From: Firmicutes bacterium UBA5493
GTDB taxonomy: Bacteria; Bacillota; Limnochordia; Darwinibacteriales; Darwinibacteriaceae
Assembly (NCBI GenBank): GCA_002424045.1
Contig: DIPH01000038.1
Span: 1-64,000, forward strand
DNA length: 64,000 nt
Direction: 5' to 3'
The notes beneath the pieces were generated by a model, which did not search any database, was not told the origin of the DNA, and was given only the letters and a program-made list of their open reading frames with translations. The translations under genes and the position numbers were made by a program. The stretch's first letter is position 1. Each line of letters starts with the position of its first letter. Shown here piece after piece: positions 43,555-51,038 of this stretch.

Positions 43555-43575
43555 GGTAGGTGATGAGCTAGCGCG

Positions 43576-45522
43576 ATGATCATCCAGGATTTATGGAAAT
43601 TCTACGGAGATGAACTCGTTTTTCAAAATGTCACCGCCAAAGTAGGCTTCACCGATCGCATCGGCCTTGTGGGTGCCAATGGGGTGGGAAAGACCACCCT
43701 TCTGAAAACTCTCGTAGGCGAACTTAGCCCAGAGCGGGGCCAGGTCATTTGCCCCGGAGGTTATACAACGGGCTCCTTGTGGCAGGCTCCACCCCAAAGC
43801 TCTCAAACAATGCAGAAGTATCTTGAGGAGCCCTTTGCCGAACAAATTGAGCTAGAAAGGGCTATGCGGGAATTAGAAGAGGAGATGGCCAGACTTGTTT
43901 CAGGTACAGACTTGGATCAGGCCATGAAGCGTTACGCTAGCCTACAGGATCGTTTTGAGCACGGCGGTGGTTATGACTATCTTGTACAAATGAACGCAGT
44001 CACCATGGGACTGGGTTTTACAGAGGCTGATCTAAGCCGTAGCCTTTATACCTTCAGTGGAGGCGAGCAAATGCGGGTGAGTCTGGCTCGCCTGCTTTTG
44101 GCCCGTCCTTCCCTTTTGGTGTTGGACGAACCTACCAACCACTTGGACATCGAAGCCATCCGCTGGCTGGAGGACTTTTTGGCCTCCTATAGCGGCGCCC
44201 TCATTGTGGTGTCCCATGATCGTTACTTTTTGGACAAGGTTGCAACAAGTATTTGGGAGTTGCAGCAGTACAGGCTGTATCAATACAAAGGAAATTACTC
44301 TGCCTACATGCCCCAGCGTGAATTGGGGCAGGCCCAAATCGAAGAGAGTCTCGAGAGGCAGCAGCAAGAAAGGGCCCGCATGGAGCTTTTCATCCAGAAA
44401 TTTAAGGCGGGAACCCGCTCCAGGCAGGCCAAGAGTATGGAGAAAAAGTTGGCCCGCCTACCCGATATCGAGCGGGTCTTAGACGATCCTACCATGGTCT
44501 TTCGCTTCGAGCCCAAGCGTCAGTCGGGGAATAATATCGTTTTCTTAGAGGACATCAGCAAAACCTACGGCGAAAACCTAGTATTGAAACCGCTCCAGGC
44601 CGAGGTGAAGAGGGGTCAGCGCATTGCCCTTTTGGGACCCAATGGCAGCGGGAAGAGTACGCTTCTAAAGATCTTAGGAGGGGAGCTGGACTTTGAAGGC
44701 GAACTACGGTGGGGAACAGGGGTTGATGTGGGCTACTTTTCGCAACACATATCCTTTGACCCTGAAAACACCGTCTTGGAGGAGCTTTACGATGAGCACC
44801 GCCTCGAACTCGGTGTTCTACGTTCGGTTTTGGCCCGCCTTTTGTTCCGGGGCGAAGATGTTTTCAAACAGACCTCTGTATTAAGCGGAGGAGAAAGAAA
44901 TCGCCTAGCCCTGGCAAAACTACTTCTACATCGCCCTAATTTACTACTACTAGACGAACCCACCAATCACCTGGATATCTTCGCCAGAGAAGCTTTGGAA
45001 AAGGCCCTTGCTGAGTTTGGAGGTACCATTATCTTTGTTTCCCACGACCGTTACTTCATTGATAAGCTAGCTACCAAGGTGTGGTTTTTAGATGACGGAT
45101 CCCTCCATGAGTTTGCAGGCGGTTTTGCAGAGTACGAGGAAACCCTCAAACAGGCTTACGCTACAAGAGCCGAAGTGGCTAAAGGAGCCCAAGGGGCTAA
45201 AGGAGCCCAAAGGGCTAAAGGAGCCCAAGGGGCTAAAGGAGCCCAAAGGGCTACAGTAAACTATAGAGAAAACCAAGGGCGTCCTGCCAAGAAGACTTCC
45301 CCCAACGCCCGCAGAAGGCTCGCGGAGGCCAGGTCTGAGTTGGAAGATGAAATTGTCCGCCTCGAAGAGCGCATGGAAGATCTGGAAATTACCTTGGCTT
45401 CGCCAGATCTCTATCAAGATGGAGAAAGTTTTGCCCTCACAGTCATTCGGGAATATCACGAGGTCAAGGACACATTACATGAAAAATACGCAGAGTGGGA
45501 ACGTCTAGTGGACGAGCACTAA
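43576..45522 (+). CDS. ABC-F family ATPase
   Basis: A 648-residue soluble protein with two ABC modules and no membrane domain. Walker A: GANGVGKTTLLK and GPNGSGKSTLLK; signatures FSGGEQ and LSGGERN; Walker B LVLDEPTNHLD and LLLDEPTNHLD. The two catalytic Glu are intact. The inter-domain linker (about 245-300) is charged and helical. ABC-F proteins act on ribosomes. A C-terminal extension carries a repeat AKGAQG/AKGAQR then a coiled coil of Uup/YdiF type. Subfamily is not certain. Confidence 0.9.
   Translation: MIIQDLWKFYGDELVFQNVTAKVGFTDRIGLVGANGVGKTTLLKTLVGELSPERGQVICPGGYTTGSLWQAPPQSSQTMQKYLEEPFAEQIELERAMRELEEEMARLVSGTDLDQAMKRYASLQDRFEHGGGYDYLVQMNAVTMGLGFTEADLSRSLYTFSGGEQMRVSLARLLLARPSLLVLDEPTNHLDIEAIRWLEDFLASYSGALIVVSHDRYFLDKVATSIWELQQYRLYQYKGNYSAYMPQRELGQAQIEESLERQQQERARMELFIQKFKAGTRSRQAKSMEKKLARLPDIERVLDDPTMVFRFEPKRQSGNNIVFLEDISKTYGENLVLKPLQAEVKRGQRIALLGPNGSGKSTLLKILGGELDFEGELRWGTGVDVGYFSQHISFDPENTVLEELYDEHRLELGVLRSVLARLLFRGEDVFKQTSVLSGGERNRLALAKLLLHRPNLLLLDEPTNHLDIFAREALEKALAEFGGTIIFVSHDRYFIDKLATKVWFLDDGSLHEFAGGFAEYEETLKQAYATRAEVAKGAQGAKGAQRAKGAQGAKGAQRATVNYRENQGRPAKKTSPNARRRLAEARSELEDEIVRLEERMEDLEITLASPDLYQDGESFALTVIREYHEVKDTLHEKYAEWERLVDEH
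45178..45249 (+). repeat. 18-bp tandem repeat (four units) in ABC-F gene
   Basis: Four in-frame units at 45178, 45196, 45214 and 45232, each coding AKGAQG or AKGAQR alternately, so the array is two 36-bp repeats. It encodes a flexible basic linker, suggesting slippage-driven length variation. Confidence 0.95.
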
Positions 45523-45537
45523 GGGAGGGTGATGATT

Positions 45538-46233
45538 ATGTCTGGCGGAAAGAGTAAAGGTGTTCTCCTTCGTCCTGTGGAAGGCTTGCCCATCCAGGTT
45601 CCAAGGGAGATCCTCAAGTGCCAGGTTGATCTAGGCCCCACAGCCACATTAGTCTGGATCAACATTCTAGCCCTATCCCAACTAGGACGCCCCATGCAGA
45701 TCAATTCTTTAGCCCGGCAAATGGGCTTGGAAAAACGAGAAGTCAGCCAGGCTCTAGCCTTTTTGGCCGACAGGGGCTGGATTAATGATGAAGGCCTAGA
45801 GATTCAGCTGACTGTTCCTCAGGGAGAGGAAAGTGGGCTATTAAATGGGACTACCGCACAAGCGGCCACCGCCGAGACTATCCCAGGCGCCGAAACAGAT
45901 GCCTTCGAGTGGCTCGTGAGTTATGTCTCTGCGAGGGTGACCGTTCCTACCCTTGATGAAAAACGGAAGCTGCTCTATTGGATGCAGAGCAAAAATCTGA
46001 CCCATGAAGTGATCGCTGTTGCCGTCGAAGAGATGTGCGCTTCCGCAGCCCATCCTAGTTTTCCCTACCTAGAGGGCATTTTGCGTAATTGGCATGGCGT
46101 GGGCATACGGACTTACAATGATCTTCTAGAGAATCCCTACTTAGCCAAAGTGCTGGGACCGATTACAAGCTGTAAGGAGCAGAATCCTGTAGAACAGCGC
46201 TGGAGGGAGATTTTCCCCGATGAATTCGATTGA
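45538..46233 (+). CDS. DnaD-like replication initiation protein
   Basis: A 231-residue protein with an N-terminal winged helix (about 35-80, SLARQMGLEKREVSQALAFLADRGWI) and a C-terminal DnaD/DnaB_2 domain with YLEGILRNWHGVGIRT, matching the YxxxILxxWxxxGI motif. In Bacillus such proteins bring helicase to the origin or restart sites. It overlaps the replicative helicase gene by 14 bases, supporting a joint role. GGGAGGG precedes ATG 45538. Confidence 0.87.
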   Translation: MSGGKSKGVLLRPVEGLPIQVPREILKCQVDLGPTATLVWINILALSQLGRPMQINSLARQMGLEKREVSQALAFLADRGWINDEGLEIQLTVPQGEESGLLNGTTAQAATAETIPGAETDAFEWLVSYVSARVTVPTLDEKRKLLYWMQSKNLTHEVIAVAVEEMCASAAHPSFPYLEGILRNWHGVGIRTYNDLLENPYLAKVLGPITSCKEQNPVEQRWREIFPDEFD

Positions 46234-47596
46234 ACAACTAAGCTATGATGTACCCATGGATTTAAGCGCCGAGAGGCAAATCCTTGGTATCTTGATTAAA
46301 CATCCCACCCAAGTGGACAGAGTGATCGATCGCCTGCGTCCCGCCCACTTTATTGACTCCGCCCATCGGCGGATCTACGAAATCATTCTCGACATTTACA
46401 ATAAGCAGGGACGCATTTCTTACACCCAGATTTATAATCGTCTCCGAACGGACTCCATAACCGATGCACCGGCGGAACTCTTGATTCCCCTCACCGAGTC
46501 TTTTGTGGCCTTAAGTGAGCTTGATCCTAGTGTGGAAATTCTTCTCCATAAGGAAGGCGTTCGCAGGATCGCCCAGGCCTGTGATACCATTAAAGCCATG
46601 GTCCTCGATCCCAAAAACGAAGACTTAGAAGAGGTTCAGGCTAAAGCCCAGGAGCTCATGTTTGCGGCAAGCCAGAGTATTGATGCCGCGGGCGATGAAG
46701 TGAAGAATCTCTTGGAAGTTTTAAACAAGTGCTATATTAACCTGCTTAAGAGGAAAGAAGGCATCCTTGATGCCTATGGTCTCTCGGTACGCTATCCCTC
46801 CATTGATGGCATGACAACGGGCTTTAAGAAAAAGGACCTCATTATCTTGGCTGCCCGTCCGTCCATGGGTAAGACAGCTTTGGTCCTAAATATGGCCGCT
46901 AACGTGGCCAAACGGAACATTCCGGTCTTACTCTTTAGCTTAGAAATGGATGACGAGCAATTAGGGGACCGTATTGTCCTCAGCGAGCTTTTTGCCCATA
47001 AAGAAGGTGGCGAGCAGGCTGTAACCTCCGTTGAATATCAAACGAAACTCAGTGATGAACAGTTCTTAGTGACCCAAAAGGTATTCAATGAACTGTACCA
47101 CCTACCTATTTCCATTGTGGATAAGCGGGGTCTCACCGTAGCTGAGATGCGGGCCAAGGCCAGGAAATTCAAGTCGGAACATCCCGATTTAGGTCTGATT
47201 GTCATCGACTATCTACAATTGATTAAGCCGCCTAACAATACCAATCGGAGCTGGACCTTAGTGGTGGGTGAAATGGTTCGAGAGCTGAGAGATCTAGCAG
47301 GGGAACTGGATGTTCCCATTATCTTGTTGTCGCAGCTTAACCGAAGTGTAGAAAGTAGAGACAACAAAAGGCCCATGATGTCGGACCTCCGGGACTCTGG
47401 AAATATTGAGGAATTTGCCGACGTGATCATCTTCCTCTATCGAGAGGATTATTACTATCCCGATAAGGCCAAAGCGGAAGGCACAGAAGGCCTCGTAGAG
47501 ATCATCTTTGCCAAGCAGCGTAAGGGAAGCACTGGTACCGTCCAACTCCGCTTTATTAAGGAATACACCCGTTTTATTGAGGAATATACAAAGTAA
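46220..47596 (+). CDS. dnaB: Replicative DNA helicase
   Basis: A 458-residue hexameric helicase (called dnaC in B. subtilis). The N-terminal collar (AERQILGILIKHP, RPAHFIDSAHRRIYE) precedes a RecA-like ATPase with ARPSMGKTALVLNMA, LLFSLEMDDEQLGDR, VIDYLQL and RDSGNIEEFADVIIFLYRED. A small terminal duplication (EYTRFIEEYTK) is odd but harmless. It is coupled to the upstream DnaD-like gene. Confidence 0.97.
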   Translation: MNSIEQLSYDVPMDLSAERQILGILIKHPTQVDRVIDRLRPAHFIDSAHRRIYEIILDIYNKQGRISYTQIYNRLRTDSITDAPAELLIPLTESFVALSELDPSVEILLHKEGVRRIAQACDTIKAMVLDPKNEDLEEVQAKAQELMFAASQSIDAAGDEVKNLLEVLNKCYINLLKRKEGILDAYGLSVRYPSIDGMTTGFKKKDLIILAARPSMGKTALVLNMAANVAKRNIPVLLFSLEMDDEQLGDRIVLSELFAHKEGGEQAVTSVEYQTKLSDEQFLVTQKVFNELYHLPISIVDKRGLTVAEMRAKARKFKSEHPDLGLIVIDYLQLIKPPNNTNRSWTLVVGEMVRELRDLAGELDVPIILLSQLNRSVESRDNKRPMMSDLRDSGNIEEFADVIIFLYREDYYYPDKAKAEGTEGLVEIIFAKQRKGSTGTVQLRFIKEYTRFIEEYTK

Positions 47597-47608
47597 TAGG
47601 GGGTTACC

Positions 47609-47800
47609 ATGGGCGATATGGATCGAACGAAGTTGATTTTTGTTGATACCTGCCGCAACCTGGTTGAACTGGGCGAATTATCTAAGGAAGAGTACTACGA
47701 CATTTGTGATCTTCTAGACCGCCTAGAGGAATACGATAACGAAGAGTTTAAAGCAGAGTTAAGAAGAATCAGTAAGGGTCTTAGTGATCTGATTGGCTAG
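47609..47800 (+). CDS. Small acidic helical protein, unknown
   Basis: A 63-residue protein, strongly acidic and probably all helical (LVELGELSKEEYYDICDLLDRLEEYDNEEFKAELRRI across residues 19-55). I recognise no family. GGGGG precedes the ATG, and the gene lies tightly between dnaB and rsmA, so it is likely real. Confidence 0.65.
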   Translation: MGDMDRTKLIFVDTCRNLVELGELSKEEYYDICDLLDRLEEYDNEEFKAELRRISKGLSDLIG

Positions 47801-47810
47801 GGGGAAGCAC

Positions 47811-48674
47811 ATGTCCCACATAACGAATCCATCGTATGTCACCCGCATCATGAAAGAGCGTGGCTTTAGCACGAAAAAACGTTTTGGTCAGAACTTCCTG
47901 ATTGATCAAAACATTGTGGAGAGAATTATCCAAACTGCCGATGTAAGAAGAGGCGAATGGGCTTTAGAGATTGGTCCCGGCCTAGGAGCCCTCACGGTAC
48001 ACCTAGGGGAACGGGCGGATCATGTGGTGGCCATGGAAATTGACACGGCTTTAGTGGCCATATTAAGAGAGACACTTGACAATCCCCAGACCACCATTTG
48101 GGAGGGGGATGCCCTTGATGCTAATTGGAAGGAGCTGCTGCAGAATGCTGGCTGGGAGGGTCAGCCTCTCAAGCTCGTAGCAAACCTCCCCTATTATCTC
48201 ACCACACCCTTGATCATGAAGGCCCTCGAAAGTGATCTACCCTTTGCATCCATGGTGGTCATGGTGCAAAAAGAGGTGGCAACTCGTATGCTGGCCTCAG
48301 CGGGAAGCAAAGATTTCGGTGTACTTTCGTTGGCTGTCCAGTACTACGCCGAGGGACGCTTAGCCATGAATGTTCCTAGAACTGTGTTTATTCCGGCCCC
48401 TGCCGTGGATTCGGCGGTGGTGGAGCTAGGGCCCCGTACCCCAGAGGTGGATGCCCCGCGCGGAGAACTCTTTGCCGTGATTCGGGCAGGTTTTGGGCAA
48501 AGGCGCAAAACCGTGCGCAATGCCCTCAAGACCATAGTCGACGAGTGGGATTTAAGCCCCGAATTGCTGGACGAAGCCTTGAAGAAAGCAAACATCGAGC
48601 CCAACGTCAGGGCAGAGCGTTTGTCACTTGAGGACTTTAGTTCGCTAACGAAGGAGCTTCTGAAGGGAGTGTAA
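47811..48674 (+). CDS. rsmA: 16S rRNA (adenine1518/1519-N6)-dimethyltransferase RsmA
   Basis: A 287-residue KsgA-type enzyme that dimethylates two adenines near the 3' end of 16S rRNA. It has KKRFGQNFLID, the SAM site EIGPGLGALT, and the target-base motif NLPYYLTTP. The C-terminal helical domain is normal. ATG at 47811 follows AGGGGGAAG. It opens the conserved ksgA-veg-ispE-purR neighbourhood. Confidence 0.97.
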   Translation: MSHITNPSYVTRIMKERGFSTKKRFGQNFLIDQNIVERIIQTADVRRGEWALEIGPGLGALTVHLGERADHVVAMEIDTALVAILRETLDNPQTTIWEGDALDANWKELLQNAGWEGQPLKLVANLPYYLTTPLIMKALESDLPFASMVVMVQKEVATRMLASAGSKDFGVLSLAVQYYAEGRLAMNVPRTVFIPAPAVDSAVVELGPRTPEVDAPRGELFAVIRAGFGQRRKTVRNALKTIVDEWDLSPELLDEALKKANIEPNVRAERLSLEDFSSLTKELLKGV

Positions 48675-48680
48675 AGCAGA

Positions 48681-49148
48681 GTGGATTTCATTAGCCCTAC
48701 CAAGGGCCCCCTTAGCTTTGATCAAGTGTTTGCAGAAATTCTGGCCTATGCCTCAGAGAATCCTGAGGACAAGTATAGCCTCATTGTTGGAACTGATTCA
48801 CAGCTTAAGGACGAGACCTGCTTTGTCACGGCCCTTATTGTTCATCGCCATGGCAAAGGAGGACGATTTTTCTATACCAGGCGCTACGAGAGCTACACTC
48901 GCTCTTTGCGGCAGAGGATCTTTTATGAGGCCTCTTTGAGTTTGAGTGTAGCATCACGCTTAACAGAGAAGTTGGCCGATTCTGGCCAGGAGTTGAATTT
49001 GGAGATTCATTTGGATGTGGGAAGCAATGGCGCCACCAAGACACTGGTGAAGGAAGTGGTGGGCATGGTGAATGGATCTGGGTTTTTATGTAAAATCAAA
49101 CCCGACTCCTATGGAGCTTCATCTGTGGCTGATCGCTATACGAAATAG
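48681..49148 (+). CDS. RNase H-like YkuK-family protein
   Basis: A 155-residue protein of the YkuK (DUF458) family, with YSLIVGTDSQLKDETCFVTALIVHR as the RNase H-like first strand bearing Asp in GTDS, and IHLDVGSNGATKTLVKEVVGMVNGSGF. Activity is unproven. It is a YkuK-type gene, not the yabG seen at this place in B. subtilis. The start is GTG; GGGAG lies about ten bases upstream. Confidence 0.85.
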   Translation: MDFISPTKGPLSFDQVFAEILAYASENPEDKYSLIVGTDSQLKDETCFVTALIVHRHGKGGRFFYTRRYESYTRSLRQRIFYEASLSLSVASRLTEKLADSGQELNLEIHLDVGSNGATKTLVKEVVGMVNGSGFLCKIKPDSYGASSVADRYTK

Positions 49149-49171
49149 TCAGCTTGCGCCAAGGCTTGCGC

Positions 49172-49201
49172 AAAAGGCCAAAAAGGCCAAAAAGACCAAA
49201 A
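49172..49201 (+). other. Phased A-tracts upstream of veg promoters
   Basis: Four A-runs beginning at 49172, 49180, 49189 and 49198, separated by GGCC or GACC, about nine bases apart. Such phasing can bend DNA or act as an UP element for the promoters at 49228 and 49267. Confidence 0.6.
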
Positions 49202-49227
49202 GTTTCGTAAAAAAGGCATTTTCCTAC

Positions 49228-49256
49228 TTGACACCGGCGGGGAGCATTGATAAACT
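49228..49256 (+). promoter_or_regulatory. Upstream veg promoter
   Basis: TTGACA (49228-49233), 17-bp spacer, TAAACT (49251-49256). Confidence 0.65.
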
Positions 49257-49266
49257 AATAATTTAA

Positions 49267-49295
49267 TTGACAAACAACCCATACCATGGTAGAAT
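49267..49295 (+). promoter_or_regulatory. Main veg promoter
   Basis: TTGACA (49267-49272), 17-bp spacer, TAGAAT (49290-49295), 39 bp downstream of the first promoter. The veg promoter of B. subtilis is also very strong. Confidence 0.85.
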
Positions 49296-49329
49296 CAATT
49301 CGACAAAATGGTATAGAGGCGGTGACAAG

Positions 49330-49605
49330 ATGGCCGTAGGAGTAAATAGCCTTCAGCAGATTAGGCTAGACTTGGAATCTTGTGTCGGCAAGCGAGTTAA
49401 ACTGCGGGCAAATCGCGGGCGAAAGAAGATTGTTGAAGCCGAAGGAGTCATCGAAAGCACATATCCGAAGATTTTCGTGGTGAAGTTAGACGAATCCCAT
49501 TCTCTAGAGCGTCTTTCTTACACATACGCAGATGTCCTCACCAGAACAGTAGAAGTAATGGTTGATGATTGTACCATTGGAGACACACCAGCAGCCATTA
49601 ATTGA
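49330..49605 (+). CDS. veg: Veg protein
   Basis: A 91-residue DUF1021 protein. It contains LESCVGKRVKLRANRGRKKIVEAEGVIESTYPKIFVV (residues 15-51), the family core, which folds as a small beta barrel. Veg stimulates biofilm formation through the SinR/SlrR pathway in B. subtilis; no such regulators are seen here. ATG at 49330 follows AGGCGGTG. A strong terminator follows. Confidence 0.93.
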   Translation: MAVGVNSLQQIRLDLESCVGKRVKLRANRGRKKIVEAEGVIESTYPKIFVVKLDESHSLERLSYTYADVLTRTVEVMVDDCTIGDTPAAIN

Positions 49606-49633
49606 TACATGTATGCGCCAAGAGGCGTAAGTA

Positions 49634-49658
49634 AGCACCGAAACGGTGCTTTTTTTTG
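49634..49658 (+). terminator. Rho-independent terminator after veg
   Basis: AGCACCG / CGGTGCT with an AAA loop and eight T. Confidence 0.93.
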
Positions 49659-49708
49659 TCCTCAAATCCCGAAGTAACGCATAAGAATGGGGGAAGGAGG
49701 CGGTACAA

Positions 49709-50965
49709 TTGGCCCTTTTGCCAGGGAAAAAACTAGGATCCCGCACGCTGCGTTTTGGCCACAAGGGACCAGATGTGGCAGAGTTGCATGCCTTTTTGCG
49801 CCTCCAGGGCTATGACCTCGGCACAGAATGGGACTTTGGTTATTTGACCAAAGATGCGGTTAGGCGGTGGCAACGTGACCATGGACTTGTGGCCGATGGC
49901 ATTGCCGGGAAGCGTTTTTTTGCTTTGGCCTTGAAAAAGAACGTGCCCATTCAGAGGAGAGTTCATGTGGTGGAGCCTGGGGAAACACTGGAGCAAATTG
50001 CCGATCTCTACGAGGTGGGGCCTGAAGCCTTCGTCGGCACCGGCCACAAGCGGACAGTCTATCCCGGTCAGCGCCTGATCTTTTTTGACCGGGAAATCTG
50101 GGGCATCTGCACAAGTACTCTAAGAGGAGATCTACCCCTAACCGGGGTCGTGTACCAGGGTCGTCCACTGGGCTCCCTGCAGGGACCTTGCGTAATTAGG
50201 CCAGATCTTGGCCATGATTCTGACGTGGTGAGAATCCATCACCATCTGCGCACCCCTTGGAAACGAAAACAGACAGCTCAGAGCTTCTTGGAATCCATAG
50301 AGGGCCAGGGTTGTCATGGTCTCTACCTTCCGTGGAGGGCGGTAGCGCCTTTGGACGGGAGGCGTTATCTCAAACTTCTAAAGCTACTTAGACGCAGACT
50401 CAAACCCCCTGCCATGCTGTGGGCAGAGCTCGGACCTGAGGTGCCCCATTGGAAGCTCTGGGGAGGCGTAGATTATTCCTATGTAAATCATCTCGTGGAT
50501 CGGGTGGTCCTAGATGTGCCTCCCCCACTTAGGCCGGGACCCCTATTTGAACGCAGTCGCGGGGAAGAACTGGTGGATTGGCTCTTGCCCTCCATCCATT
50601 CCTGGAAAATTCTCCTCAAGGTTCCTGTCTATGCACTACAGTGGGAGTTTGGCCCAGGGGACATGGAGGAAGGGGGCACCCCAAGCCGTTTGCCTTACCA
50701 GACGGCCCTTTCGAAAGCGTTTCGCCACGGTGCCCGTCTCAGCCAGGACAAAGGGGGATTTTCGTACTACTCCTATAAACAACGGGGTACCGAATACCAC
50801 ATTCGCCTTCCCCACCATAGTCTCATGGCAGAGACTTCTGCTGTGGCTAATCGCCATAACCTAGCAGGGTTGATCCTTGATGAACTGGGGATGGAAGATC
50901 CCAGAATCTGGCAGACCCTCACCAGCCACTTTCGCCCCGCTTCTTTGAATATTTCTGATGAATAG
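49709..50965 (+). CDS. PG-binding/LysM protein with degenerate GH18-like domain
   Basis: A 418-residue protein in three parts: a peptidoglycan-binding_1 domain (about 14-75, FGHKGPDVAELHAFLRLQGY), a LysM (about 83-125, VHVVEPGETLEQIADLYEV) and a TIM-barrel-like region (from about 145) resembling spore GH18 proteins such as YaaH/SleL. The usual catalytic DxxDxE segment aligns with GLYLPWRAV and has lost its acids, so enzyme activity is doubtful; a binding role is likely. No signal peptide is seen, as in spore-coat proteins. TTG at 49709 follows AAGGAGG. Confidence 0.72.
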   Translation: MALLPGKKLGSRTLRFGHKGPDVAELHAFLRLQGYDLGTEWDFGYLTKDAVRRWQRDHGLVADGIAGKRFFALALKKNVPIQRRVHVVEPGETLEQIADLYEVGPEAFVGTGHKRTVYPGQRLIFFDREIWGICTSTLRGDLPLTGVVYQGRPLGSLQGPCVIRPDLGHDSDVVRIHHHLRTPWKRKQTAQSFLESIEGQGCHGLYLPWRAVAPLDGRRYLKLLKLLRRRLKPPAMLWAELGPEVPHWKLWGGVDYSYVNHLVDRVVLDVPPPLRPGPLFERSRGEELVDWLLPSIHSWKILLKVPVYALQWEFGPGDMEEGGTPSRLPYQTALSKAFRHGARLSQDKGGFSYYSYKQRGTEYHIRLPHHSLMAETSAVANRHNLAGLILDELGMEDPRIWQTLTSHFRPASLNISDE

Positions 50966-51038
50966 ACATGTTTTGCCGGCGCTCTTCATAGATATTAGGG
51001 AAATAGCAAACAAGTTTATGGCAAAAAGGGGGAGAGAG

